Part shown: positions 23,791 to 35,139 of the stretch, piece after piece
How positions within the stretch are numbered: the first letter of the stretch is position 1
How the letters are laid out: each line of letters begins with the position of its first letter
Source: Protula sp. h YS-2021
Lineage: Eukaryota > Annelida > Polychaeta > Sabellida > Serpulidae
Direction of reading: 5' to 3'
DNA length: 64,000 nucleotides
Assembly (NCBI GenBank): GCA_949752745.1
Contig: OX457025.1
Coordinates: 97,405,804-97,469,803 of the forward strand
Translations under genes and position numbers: made by a program
The notes under the pieces: model-generated
Database searches by the model: none
What the model saw: the letters and a program-made list of their open reading frames with translations, nothing else
What the model was told of the DNA's origin: nothing

Positions 23791-24062
23791 AATTGTGTGT
23801 GTCCGACCAACAGTATACGTGTGTGGATACAATTTCGATACAAGCTCTGTTTCCCATTTGTCTGGGAAACAAATCTTTGTATATATTTATCGGTCTATGT
23901 TCGGGTCCGTTGCTAAATTAATTATTAAGCTAGCTGTTTGTCATCTCGTCTTTTGAAGTCCATTTTTTTTTCGGGGAAGTTCCCATGCTCATGCAGGTTG
24001 GAATTGGTCTTATCGCTTGTCGTAAGCTGGGACTTTGTCCTTGGACAAACTTGTCTTATCGT
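23791..24062. repeat. Dispersed repeat copy 2
   Basis: It matches 15848-16115, same orientation. It follows the 51-bp array directly. Confidence 0.8.
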
Positions 24063-24654
24063 ACAAATAAAAAAAAAAAAAAGAAAGAAAATCACCAAAG
24101 TTAAACACGGTATTTTTGTGTTCAAACAAGAAGGAAATTTAAGAGACGTTTTGAAAAGTTTTAAAAAGATATTTGGCAAACATCTGAGACGTCTGTTGAT
24201 ATCTTGCGGAGCTTTATATAACTTCCAATAGTATAACAACCCGCCAAAAAAAGCACGAGAACAACTCCCTTCCGCCACATGGCTTATTATCAGGGGCTCG
24301 GATTCATGGTGACTTTTGTTCTGTCGCACGGATGGCATATATATGGGGAAGCAGCTCAACATCTAGTGCAATCCGAGCTCACTCCCGGTGCGATGAATAA
24401 CTACCCCAGCACAGAAGTTCGCACTTAAATCTGATGAGAAACGGATCAAGGCACTGGTGTGTGCCAGGGACGCCCAGTAAGGTAACAGTAAGGTTCTGGT
24501 GACGTCATAAAGATATATTTTTAACTGACGTCTTAGTAGGTGTAACGCTAAATAAAAATACAGTCGGGATTTGGGTTGGAAACCCACTGGAAAAAATATG
24601 GGGATTGGCATATCTTTAAATTCCATCTGAAATCGGTGAACAGCAAGGTCAGTT

Positions 24655-25250
24655 TTATGGTGATCCCGGGAAACATCACGGTCAGATTTACGAGGATTCC
24701 GGGAACATCACGGTCAGATTTACGAGGATTCCGGGAACATCATGGTCAGGTTTACAGGCATTTCGCGGAACATCATGGGCAGATTAACGGGGACTTCGCG
24801 GAACATCACGGGCAGATTAACGGCGATCCCGTGGAACGGCATGGTCGGATTTACGAGGATCATGGGGAACAACATGGTCGGATTTACGAGGATCATGGGG
24901 AACAACATGGTCGGATTTACGAGGATCATGGGGAACAACATGGTCGGATTTACGAGGATCATGGGGAACAACATGGTAGGATTTACGAGGATCATGGGGA
25001 ACAACATGGTCGGATTTACGAGGATCATGGGGAACAACATAGTCGGATTTACGAGGATCATGGGGAACAACATGGTCGGATTTACGAGGATCATGGGGAA
25101 CAACATTGTCGGATTTACGAGGATCATGGGGAACAACATGGTCGGATTTACGAGGATCATGGGGAACAACATTGTCGGATTTACGAGGATCATGGGGAAC
25201 AACATGGTCGGATTTACGAGAATCATGGGGAACATCATGGTCAAATTTAA
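24655..25250. repeat. Minisatellite, 33-bp unit
   Basis: About eighteen units; the central block (24836-25220) is almost perfect with GGTCGGATTTACGAGGATCA and TGGGGAACAACAT. The 5' units are diverged and contain ATCCCGGG or TTCCGGG. Because 33 is a multiple of three and the unit lacks stops in several frames, frames of 190-267 codons are open on both strands. Rare GGT-to-AGT or ATT changes mark individual units. Confidence 0.95.
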
Positions 25251-25427
25251 GGTGCTTGTGAATAAATCTGCCGACAGTTTGACAAAACGCTTGGATTTGC
25301 AACAAAGCATAGCCACTGCGGAGGAAAGTATAGGAAGGATTGCGTAAGCAATCAAAGCTACCCCCTCCTCCTCCTCCCCCCACCCACCCCACTCCATCAC
25401 TGGTCCTGTTAGTCCTGGGGAAGCCTG

Positions 25428-25742
25428 GAATACAGGGCTTTCCAACCGGGCGCCCCCAAGAATACAGGGCTTTCCTACCGGGCGTCCCCAGGAATACAGG
25501 GTTTCCCTACCGGGCGTCCCCAAGAATACAGGGCTTTCCCACCGGGCGTCCCCAAGAATACAGGGCTTTCCTACCGGGCGTCCCCAAGAATACAGGGCTT
25601 TCCTACCGGACGTCCCCAGGAATACAGGGTTTCCCTACCGGGCTTCCCCCGGAATACAGGGTTTTCCTACCGGGCTTCCCCCGGAATACAGGGTTTTCCT
25701 ACCGGGCTTGCTCAGGAATACAGGGCTTTACTACCGAGACTG
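25428..25742. repeat. Minisatellite, 32-bp unit
   Basis: About ten units of GAATACAGGGCTTTCCTACC followed by GGGCGTCCCCAA. The length is not a multiple of three, yet the region stays open because the unit has no stop in any plus-strand frame. Confidence 0.95.
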
Positions 25743-26185
25743 CGACACCCCCCCCCCTCACCCCCATAGGAGTGGAATTGATGAAATACTCAATTACAGA
25801 ACATTGTTAGCTCTATTCCAGAGAAAAACTACCGTGCCCCCTTGGAGGTAGAATGCAAGGAATGGAATATTATGGTGCGATCTTGGACAAATTCCATCCG
25901 GATCCCAGGGAAAATTGTCGAGTTCCCAGACAAATATACTGAGATCCCGAAATAGGCGGGATTGCAGTCTCTGGATCCCTTTGAGGTTTTGAGATTTGCA
26001 TTATGGATTAGGGACGGGATCCCGCCAATATCGGGGAAAATGTCTGGGATGACATCGGGATTCCTTCGGGCTTGCGTGATTTTCTAGTGGGATCCCGATT
26101 GCTTTTTTGTGGCGCTTGGCGTAAACGTGCCATTTACGTTTTATACCCGTTTATTTCGTTACATTTTTATGTATATCTGAACTGG

Positions 26186-26200
26186 GTTCGAATCCCGATA
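26186..26200 (+). other. Isolated RNA polymerase III box B-like motif
   Basis: GGGTTCGAATCCCG matches the tRNA T-arm consensus. No box A or cloverleaf could be placed in the preceding 80 bases, so this is at most a tRNA-derived remnant. Confidence 0.3.
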
Positions 26201-27902
26201 CATTTTACGACAGTAAATGATTGAAGTGCGCCTCGATTGTATCGGGCTTCTTTCATCGAAAACATTGTGACGTCACAACTCTAGTCAAACTTTATGACGT
26301 CAGAGCACCTTAGCTAATTCATATTGTCCATGCATAAATAGACATATACACATAAATACACATACAACAATGTACTCCCACGCAAATCCTCACTGCGGGC
26401 TTGCAAGTCAGTGCAGGCTGCCAGGATGGCGGGGGGAAAAAACCGCCAGCCATATGTAAATTATGTGAAGTAAATAATAACACATAAGATGTGAAGGCGG
26501 GCTGTACTGATTTGTTTGTTTATAATTACAGTGCACAGGCTTTTTGAAAAAAAATGTGCACAAAAAATATGTCGGTACATAACATGTGATTGAGCCTCAA
26601 ATGGTACATCTCTGTGCCAGGCTCGGACAAAAATGCCAAAAACATATTTTACTGTGTATTATTATCACAAGCATGCAATGAAGGAGGGGGGGGGGGGGGG
26701 GTGAAAAAAGAAAATGTTTAAGGTGAATAAATTGACATAATTTAAAATAATATGGTACACGTCTTATAGGCGGTATAAGTTTTGGATGATTTTCAAGTTA
26801 ACCGAAACAGACCGCGCGACGTCGATAAGTTAAGAAATATTAAACTACTTTAAACACATGCCTCAAGGTTTTTAAACTGGGACTATGTTGTTAGGCGTTT
26901 TATGATATAAGTCAACATATTTTTTTTTAGTGCTGTGCGTCCTTTGTTAGCACTGAAAGAGTGGTGGCATGTAGCTTCGGCAGGTTTCGTCTTGTTTTGT
27001 ACTTAATCATCGCCAGTATATGGGTCAAGATGGTTGATAGTTTGCTAAAAGGGAGTCGTGTTCAAACGGGACTAAACATTCACAAAGGATACAATGGGGA
27101 ATTGTGGTTGTGGAATTTGAGCGCCAACTGGAAATTTTCTAACCGCGTCTGAAGGAGTCATGGCTGGCCCTTCTTTACCCTTTTTTCTTCTTCTTTTTTT
27201 TTTTTTTTTGGTCAAAATGACCTCGTTCAGTACTCGAAGTGTGTGGCATGCAGTATGAGCGCACATTGGGGTGCATGCCTGCATGACGAAAACATGCACG
27301 CATGCATGACACATCGTGCGTGCGCTGGTCCCACGCCGCGCTCATATAATCCCCCCTCCCCCCTCCCCCCTCTCCGCCCCCCACACCCTCCCCCGCAGGG
27401 ACTTACTAAGTGGTATCCATGCCACACGTACTGAAATATACCTCAGTTAAAAAAAAAAAGCAACTTGGCAGTGCCATTGGCTGTGTGTGTTGTCCTGTTG
27501 AAAAACAGCATGAGAAAGTTGTCTGAAAAGCAGACTCTCCCACGACTCACAGACAATCGTGTTCAATATAGAAGACAATTTAGCACACATTTCAAAAACT
27601 TTTTTTTCAACTTGTTTTTTTCTCTCTCTCTCATATGAAATACATGGGTAGAAATAGGTCGTGGCTTGAAGTTTCACCTAAGTGTATTTGATCCTCGTGC
27701 AAATGGTGTTCCTCGAAGCTGGGAGAGAAAGCAGGGTGAAATAAATTAAGGCTTTTGTATACGAGGTACTTTTATCCCCCTACCCCCACCCCCCCACCCC
27801 CCGCCCACCCCTCCAGTCAAAATATGTCATCGTGGCAGAAGGTATGGGAGCGATTGCACCGTTTATGATTTGAACTTCTACGTATGGAAAATGCCGTAAA
27901 CT

Positions 27903-27988
27903 GGTAGGAGGTATCCGACAGGTACCCTACAGGTACCCTACAGGTATCCTACAAGTATCCTGCAGATACCCTACAAGTATCCCACACC
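27903..27988. repeat. Minisatellite, 11-bp unit
   Basis: About seven units of AGGTACCCTAC or AAGTATCCTAC. Confidence 0.85.
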
Positions 27989-29148
27989 GACTGCTTCGCG
28001 ACGGCCTTGTGACCATTAAGGGAGCGTATATTATCAATTTTTATTCAAACCTGAAAAAAAGTGAAAGCGTGCTATTGTGAAGGAGTGTAAAAGAAGGTGT
28101 TTAATTCCGTACTCAAATCCCGCCAAAAAATGCCGGAATTGCAAATTCCGCCCAGATCTTGGGGAGAATACCGTTTTGCTTTTTTAGGAATATCACTGTC
28201 AGTCTTTTGAAAGTAACTCAAATTTACGGAGATCCTGCTGTAAATCACCGGTTTAAAAAAAATGAAAATTCGAGAAGAAGAATATAAAAACACCGTCATT
28301 TTCTGTGAGTTGTGCCATCGGGATCCCGCTCTGTCAGGAGAAAACGTCGGGATAAGGTCGGGAATCCAGTCTATCCCGGTTGGATCCCAGCCGATCGCGT
28401 AATTTACCGAAAGGCCACCAGGATATAGCTGAAATCGGAACCACGATAAATGATATATCACGTCTTCGTTTTTTCCCCCATGCAATTGCAATTGGATCAG
28501 CTTTCTCAATCCTTCCTTCTAATCTCCGCTGACATTCTTACTTAAGGGCTATGCTCTGATTAGGTCACGGATTATTCTGTGGCTATTTTCACAGCATGTT
28601 CCGAAACAAGTGAAAGCGATCGCCCCTAAGTATACTTTTAAGTAGGCACCTGTATTGGAATATTTCTGAATAACTAAATGGCGTGCGTTTTTCTCGCCGA
28701 CAGCTGGCAAAGGGCTCTAGTTACAACAACACCGTTTCGCATGACATTGTGAACCTCTTGACAAACACAAAGTGTAAAACTTAAAACAGCTGTCAGGAAT
28801 TTATATGCCGCTAATTTATTGACCTTGATGTAGGTCTCATTAAGATTTGTTGAAATTATGAGACCTCCAAATAAGTGCTCAGAATAATATAAATGTCTCC
28901 TGTGCTTAAATATACACAGTTTTTTGTCCATTTTTATATAGACATTTTCTATTGTTTTGTGTAACAGGTGTTCATATTTTTTTTCTCTTGTACCTGGTTT
29001 GGCGCTGTTATCTCTGGGACTAATCTATATAGAAAAGCTGTTACCAAAGAAACCACTTTATTAGAAGAATACGACAAAAATTGAAAAGTAACATATGCTT
29101 GTGAAACAGGCACGTTAATTTATTTGGCACTTTCCTGCAGTGAAATAC

Positions 29149-29149
<1 letters not shown>

Positions 29150-29220
<71 letters not shown>
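29150..29220. repeat. TA microsatellite
   Basis: A run of about 33 TA dinucleotides with one early interruption. Confidence 0.98.
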
Positions 29221-29221
<1 letters not shown>

Positions 29222-31061
29222 TGTTCAGTTCATAAATTAAAACCTATTCCTACAATTGAGCTAGTGTAACGTTGGTGATCCACAGTACACGTGGCACGAC
29301 GTGCTTAACACGTGCGCTTGCTCGCTCATCGCCTGCTTTAATATATACAATAAAAAAACGCATGATTTGTAGAGCTGGGGACAGCGAAAATGCTCCAAGT
29401 TATCCGAATTTCAAATGATTTAATTTTTAATGGAAAACTAGCCCCCCCCCCCCCCTCCGCTCCACACCGCGGCCCCTCGTGGGCTGCAAAGACACTTCAT
29501 ATTATCTTAATTGAGTGTTTGATATTAGACATGGAATACCGTGCATATGTATGATATTGGAGTTCAGTTTTATCAAGCACTGAACGAACGTCGAAATCGA
29601 TTAATTACACAGCCAAGTTTCCAACGAAAACCGTGCATTCAATTGAATTATGCGATTATCCAGTCTATTTTCGATGCAAAAAAATCGGTAAGAGATGTTC
29701 CAATACCATGCAGTTAATCATTTATGCGATTCACCGCTCTTTGCCTAAGCAGTTTGTTCTGTCACCGAAAGGAAAGTCGAGCGCAAGCCGAGCTTTTTGT
29801 GGCACTTAGCGTTGTTGTCCAACAGCCGACCTCTACGGCTGTTTGGTCTGTTATGTATAACACCTTTTCACTCCGTAGACCCACTGGGGATTCTGCGCAA
29901 AATAGTACTCATAAAGGAGGGGAATCACGTTTTTTTATAAAAAGTCACTGAAATAAAGATTTTAGTGACTTGGGCATTCAGATGCACCTTATTCACAGTA
30001 CGGCTAGATGGATGGAAATATCCATCCGTTCTGTGTTTATACATAACAGATAGATCTCCTCAGAGGTCAGCTGTTTTATAACACAACGGGCACTTGGGGC
30101 TTGTGGTGCACATGTCATGCTATGTGCTGCTCTCGGCGCTCTGATCGACTCTGCACCCTCTACGCACATGTTGCGGTCTACATGCTTATATATGACTTGT
30201 CGTGGGAGAGTGCTATTTATAGTCAGTGACACTGGTTTCGTTTTCGGTTGTACTTCGGATTTTTAACGCAAGAGGGGAGCACTGCAGACTACTCTGGTGC
30301 CTTTACAATTAAGTATATGGTTTGTTCTGTCACCAAAGGATTTTCGAGTTTCCTGTTGAAACAGTAGCAATTTGCAAAAATTGTGGGTGACCTACTTGCT
30401 GTAACAGGAAAAGGATTTACATATTTGTCCACAAAATTTCCCTACAGTCATGTTGTGTTGGTAATAAGAAAAAATTTCAAAGCAGTAACCCGTGAAGACT
30501 GACTCAACCAGTCTTGTTGTTTTTCTGAAATGATTTTATATTTATTCCTTTATTTGAATTCAGATGAAAACATCTTTTATTGACATGATTTTGAAAAAAG
30601 GAATAAATATAAAATCAGTTATTTCAGCGAATAATGTTTTTTTTTTTATTCGAGATTTTTTCATCCAGTTTTTGTTCAGACACATAATGTTCATAAAAGT
30701 TTCCTTTTTTTCGTGTGTTGCAGTGAATTTCTTTTTTATGCCCTGTTGTTAAGGATGGTTGTTACATTAAAAAAGCTGTTGAATTGTTCTATTTATTGTT
30801 CAACTTTAAACCGCTTTGATGAAATTCATTTATGCATTAATTTTTTTCTTTAGTCAATTACTGCAATTTGAGATGTATTGTATAAAGTTTCCGTTTCATG
30901 TGAAAATAAACATTTACTTATTGTGTAAATCTCGAGCTAGTTTCAAAAACCTTTGTTTATTTGATTTACTCCGGGAAATTGGACGAATGCTTCCGCACCA
31001 AATCTGTGAAAGCCTCCGATCAGCCACAAGAGTCATTCTTCGTGATCTGCAGAAAGGCTTG

Positions 31062-31925
31062 TGACTCCCCCCTCCACTAACTCAAAACTCCCCCTCCCCC
31101 ATCAACTCCTAACCCCCTCCCAACAACTCCTAACCCTCCCTCCCCAACCAACTCCTAACCCCCCTCCCAACAACTCTTAACCCTCCCTCCCAAACCAACT
31201 CCTAACCCCCCTCCTCACAACTCCTAACCCTCCCTCCCCAACCAACTCCTAACCCCCCTCCCCACAACTCCTAACCCTCCCTCCCCAACCAACTTCCAAC
31301 CCTCCCTCCCCAACCAACTCCTAACCCCCCTCCCCACAACTCCTAACCCTCCCTCCCCAACCAACTCCTAACCCCCCTCCCCACAACTCCTAACCCTCCC
31401 TCCCCAACCAACTCCTAACCCCCCTCCCCACAACTCCTAACCCTCCCTCCCCAACCAACTCCTAACCCCCCTCCCCACAACTCCTAACCCTCCCCCCCCA
31501 ACCAACTCCTAACCCCTTTCCGTCCCGCACTAACTCATAACACCCCCCACCAACTCCTAACCCCCTTCCCTCCCGCACCAACTCTTAACACCCCCCACCA
31601 ACTCCTAACCCCCTTCCCTCCCGCACCAACTCTTAGTACCTCCCCCCCACCAACTCCTAAACCAGCCTTCCCCACCAACTCCTGACCCTCCCGCACCAAA
31701 TCTTAACACACACACACACACACCCACCAACTCCTAACCCAGCCTTCCCCACCAACTCCTTACCCCTTTCCCTCCCGTACCAACTCTTAATCCTCTCCCC
31801 TCACCAATTCCGAACCCCGCTCTCCCACTAACCCCTAACCCACTCCCACCACGAACTCCTAACCCGCCATCCCCCCCCCCTCCCCACTAACTCCTAAGCC
31901 CCTCCCCCTACCAGCTCCAACCCCC
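31062..31925. repeat. C-rich array, 47-bp unit with CCTAACCC core
   Basis: The array is built of two half-units, CCAACTCCTAACCCCCCTCC and CACAACTCCTAACCCTCC. The period is 47 bp in the central part; both flanks degrade to variable spacing. The core resembles the metazoan telomere repeat complement but is not a telomere array. Confidence 0.9.
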
Positions 31926-32524
31926 ATATCGGTTCATTCCCCTGAGTGACAACCCTATGTCAGCTGTTGATGGGGAAATATCACGACTTAAATATGGTGC
32001 ATTGCTCTCTTCTGAAGTAAAGCTCTTAAAATATACCAGTTGTCTTTCCAAAGGTGAAAACAATTACAGGTTTTAGTGGAAGATTAGTAAGTTTTTCGTT
32101 GCCTAGCAATGGGTTGTGTTAAGTTGCCTGTAATTTTAGGATAAGTATGTAGAAAATGAAAGGATTACATTCTAATTTATTTTGAAAATGCCACGCCGAC
32201 GCATTGGGCGTTTGACAGATTTGCAAATGAAAGAACGCCCGATCGCCTGTAATCCTGATAACATTTAGGCTTCAATTTCAGCTTCTTTATTACAAATTTC
32301 GAATTGGAAACAATTTCTACAAAATACTTTCACCAGTAACAGATGAATAAGAAGTGCATTTGATCTGCAGCGAAGGCGGTTGAGACAAAAACGCCCGCGA
32401 CAAAAGGTTAAGCGACATCGCCTAAAACGACGTCAGACTAGCAAGAAAAAAATTGGCCCACAAAACTGATTAGAGTTACCTTACATATACTGTGACAGTT
32501 GCGATTTGTTTTGTATTTATTAAG

Positions 32525-32812
32525 GCTGATTTGTTGATTGGTTGGTGTTGATTGGTTGTTTGATTGGTTGGTTGGTTGATTGATTGGTTGGTTGTTGATT
32601 GGTTGTTTGAGTTGTTGGTTGGTTGGTTGGTTGTTGGTTGGTTGGTTTGTTGGTTGGTTGGTTGTTGGTTGGTTGATTGGTTGGTTGGTTGTTGGCTGGT
32701 TGGTTGTTGGCTGGTTGGTTGGTTGGCTGGTTGGTTGTTGGTTGGTTGATTGGTTGGTTGGTTGGTTGTTGGTTGGTTGTTGATTGGTTGATTGGTTGAT
32801 TGGTTGGTTGGA
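32525..32812. repeat. TTGG/TTGATTGG microsatellite array
   Basis: An irregular GGTT, GATT and GTT mixture ends about 14 bp before the acceptor of the next exon. It is open in several frames with Trp/Leu/Val or Asn/Gln/Pro/Thr peptides, which are artefacts. Confidence 0.95.
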
Positions 32813-32826
32813 CTGTTTGCTTTCAG

Positions 32827-33037
32827 GAGCATTCGGAGACTTGCGAGCTGCTAGAACAAGAGAACCTGTTGCTGGCTGCTCCCATGGACACTGTGCAACA
32901 CCAGGCCCGCACTGACGCCATCCCCCACTCCAACACGCAGCCACGCATACAACCAAACACAGAGCCACACACACAGCCTGTCCAACCCTCAGGGCATACT
33001 GACGCTCAAGTTGGAGTGCTCATAACTTCCGAATCAG
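32827..33037 (+). CDS. Zinc-finger gene, fourth exon (end of CCHC finger, linker)
   Basis: The exon is bounded by GTTTGCTTTCAG and a TCAG|GTAAAAC donor; 211 nt, phase 0 in and phase 1 out. The first residues, EHSETC, supply His (32830) and Cys (32842), completing the CTTC finger begun at 3969 with exact C-x2-C-x12-H-x3-C spacing. ELLEQEN and then a Pro/Gln/Thr/His-rich segment follow (HSNTQPRIQPNTEPHTQP), ending VGVLITSESG. This composition is typical of flexible linkers between finger clusters or of transactivation regions. A TTGG microsatellite lies directly upstream. The exact spacing across a 28.8-kb gap is the main support. Confidence 0.8.
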
Positions 33038-35109
33038 GTAAAACAATTCTCAACTGCTATGTCTTAAAGGGAGATGCTCAAAACCGGACGAAAAAGTGAG
33101 TAACTGCCCGAAAAAAAAAACAAGTTTAGGGATTCCGCTAAAAAAAAAACAGTTGTCGATATTTCCAAATCCTAGTGTGTACAAAGTTCCTTTCTTTTCT
33201 CCTCCATGTAAACGGCCCATTTTTTATTTATATATTGCGAAAGTTGGACAAGAAAAAAAATAACTCACGCTCTGCGGTTTATCAGCTGTGACGGAGTCAT
33301 GTATTCCCTGGCACTTGTTGCGAGCACCTGTTGTTTATTGCACCATGACGCTGCGCTCAAGCGTGTTGTACAATGGACTCCCTCCTCAACCCCTCCCGTC
33401 ACCTCCCTCAGAGCTGACCTTTCAATTGACCCCCCCCCCCCTTCCACCCCCCCCCCCCCCCCCGAGTCACTTGAGCAATGGCCAGCCACAGAGTCAGTGA
33501 CTTCCCATAAGACACTTATCGAAATAAATGTTGTTGTCTCATTTGTCTTCTGCCATAGGCTGTTGTCCATCCCTTGCCTTGATTCTGTCCCCTGGTATTA
33601 GTGTCGCATTATTTTTCAATTTCGGCCCCTGTATATTTAGCATCCTGCTACATTTATTTTGCTGATCTCATTTAGTTGTCAGTGCGAATTATTACGATGA
33701 CCACCGATTGAATGAATGACGTCATGGGGCACAGATGTTCGTGACGGACTGTCCGGCCAGTGGCTAATAGCTATTTGTAGCCCGCTGGGGTTTTAGGGGA
33801 TGGGGGTGGGGGGTAGAGGATGGGGAAGGAGAGTTATTGACAGTTTACTTTCGCCCGTTCTGCCTCTACGACAGGTGTAGCCCTGACTGCGCAGTGGGAT
33901 TTGCAAGTGTAATTATTGCGCCTGTCATATACTGCTACCAAAGTGGTGACACCCCGATTGATTTCAGTTTCTGACAATAATCCTAAGTATTATATCAGTT
34001 CTTGTTGTTTTATAGATTACTCCCAACATGTATCACAGGGTGATCGATTATATCTTTCTTTTTCTTTCTTTCTTTTTTTTTTTTTTTTTTTGTCTGCCAA
34101 ATTATATAAACTGTCTGGTGCGATTGCCCTCCGAGACACAGTTAAGTCATAATGTCTTTTTGGATATCTCTTCAATGATACACCACATTCTTATTTTATA
34201 TATTCTTCGTTTCCAATTGGAGGAGAAATGAAATTAGCTTTACTTGGAAACAAAATTGTGGTCCACTTAGTTCAGTTCCTTAAACAAAAGTGTCTTGCAT
34301 ATCATAAAAAAAACTTCCTATGATTTATTTCACAAAGATAGGATGGGCTCAATAGATGCTCAGCTTTTCAGTTTAACTTTCTGGTGTTACTTTTTATTTT
34401 TTTTTTTTTGTAAGTAATGGCAGTATGATTTAGTTTCCCTCATATACATTTTTTTGCAAGTGCATATAAGATACCACATAGATATATTTATCAAAGTCTT
34501 ATCTGAGATAAGGCGTGAGAATTCCTGCTATTAATTGACTTGTCGTGTAAGTCGTACATAATAGAAAAGTGAAAAATGCAGTTGAAAAATAAATGTACGT
34601 GGAGATATCTTGGCTTGTTACTGGCTCCAGTGGGTATGCGCTATGATATGAATGTTAAGAAAAGCAGCCTTCTGAAGTAGCTTTGCACTGAAATTCTCAC
34701 GTTAATGTAAGGTTAAATTGTGGTTAGGAGTTTTCTGTTCTGTATTTTTTTTTTTTTTTTGGTATTCCTTTTCATTGTTGTTTATTGACAATCTTTTTTT
34801 TAGTTCTCTTGCGCAGAGCCGGCCCATCGCATTGTTACGTCATACGCATGCCTTGTGGTGACCCATGCGCTTATGTGGAGTTGATTTTACATGAATAAAT
34901 GAATTTAAATATGTTTGATTGCAGTAAGATAGGGTTCACAATGTCGTTGCCCGGAGCGTCCCAGAAACATTTTCTTATTGTCAACCTGCTTAACTGTTCG
35001 CCCTTTCTCTCTGATTACTCTGGCGGTCGTACGTGCTCCAACGAACGCGATTTAGTTTCTAAATGTTGCACTCCCAATATTTAGGCAGTGTAACCTGATG
35101 TTGTTTCAG
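33038..35109 (+). other. Intron of the zinc-finger gene
   Basis: It holds C tracts (33430-33462), T runs (34072-34091, 34397-34411, 34746-34760) and no recognisable element or gene. Confidence 0.45.
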
Positions 35110-35139
35110 CTGAGTCCGGTGTCCTCAGACACGGGGAAG
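35110..35139 (+). CDS. Zinc-finger gene, candidate 30-nt micro-exon
   Basis: The interval is bounded by ATGTTGTTTCAG and GGGAAG|GTAAAT. The length is 30 nt with phase 1 in and phase 1 out, matching the phase leaving 33037, and the joined reading is open: AESGVLRHGE. The new residues resemble the end of the preceding exon (SESG). Being symmetric, it could be skipped without a frame change. Its small size means chance cannot be excluded. Confidence 0.45.

Larger units (their letters stand above)
4014..32826 (+). other. 28.8-kb intron splitting a CCHC finger
   Basis: It is bounded by AGG|GTATGC and TTTGCTTTCAG|GAG, both phase 0. Joining them produces a finger with correct C-x2-C-x12-H-x3-C spacing, which supports the join. 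The intron is packed with minisatellites, dispersed repeats and homopolymers listed separately. Stretches without anything I can name include about 4700-5500, 5720-7400, 7520-9190, 11890-12500, 14290-15650, 16120-17500, 19060-20860, 26310-27890, 28000-29140 and 29230-31060. Confidence 0.75.

Noticed and set aside
24720..25523. 267-codon minus-strand frame
   Set aside because: It is a product of the stop-free 33-bp and 32-bp units; repetitive peptide with no start context.
22540..25742. CRISPR-like arrays
   Set aside because: Units are contiguous tandem repeats without unique spacers, and the DNA is eukaryotic.
28072..28509. 145-codon minus-strand frame
   Set aside because: It begins in AT-rich sequence and covers a GGATCCCG-type repeat region; no family or splice support.
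31062..31925. Interstitial telomere
   Set aside because: The core resembles CCCTAA, but the unit is 47 bp with many extra bases; no run of pure telomere hexamers is present.
32438..32974. 178-codon minus-strand Asn/Gln/Pro/Thr-rich frame
   Set aside because: It is translation of the TTGG microsatellite; the real exon is on the plus strand from 32827.
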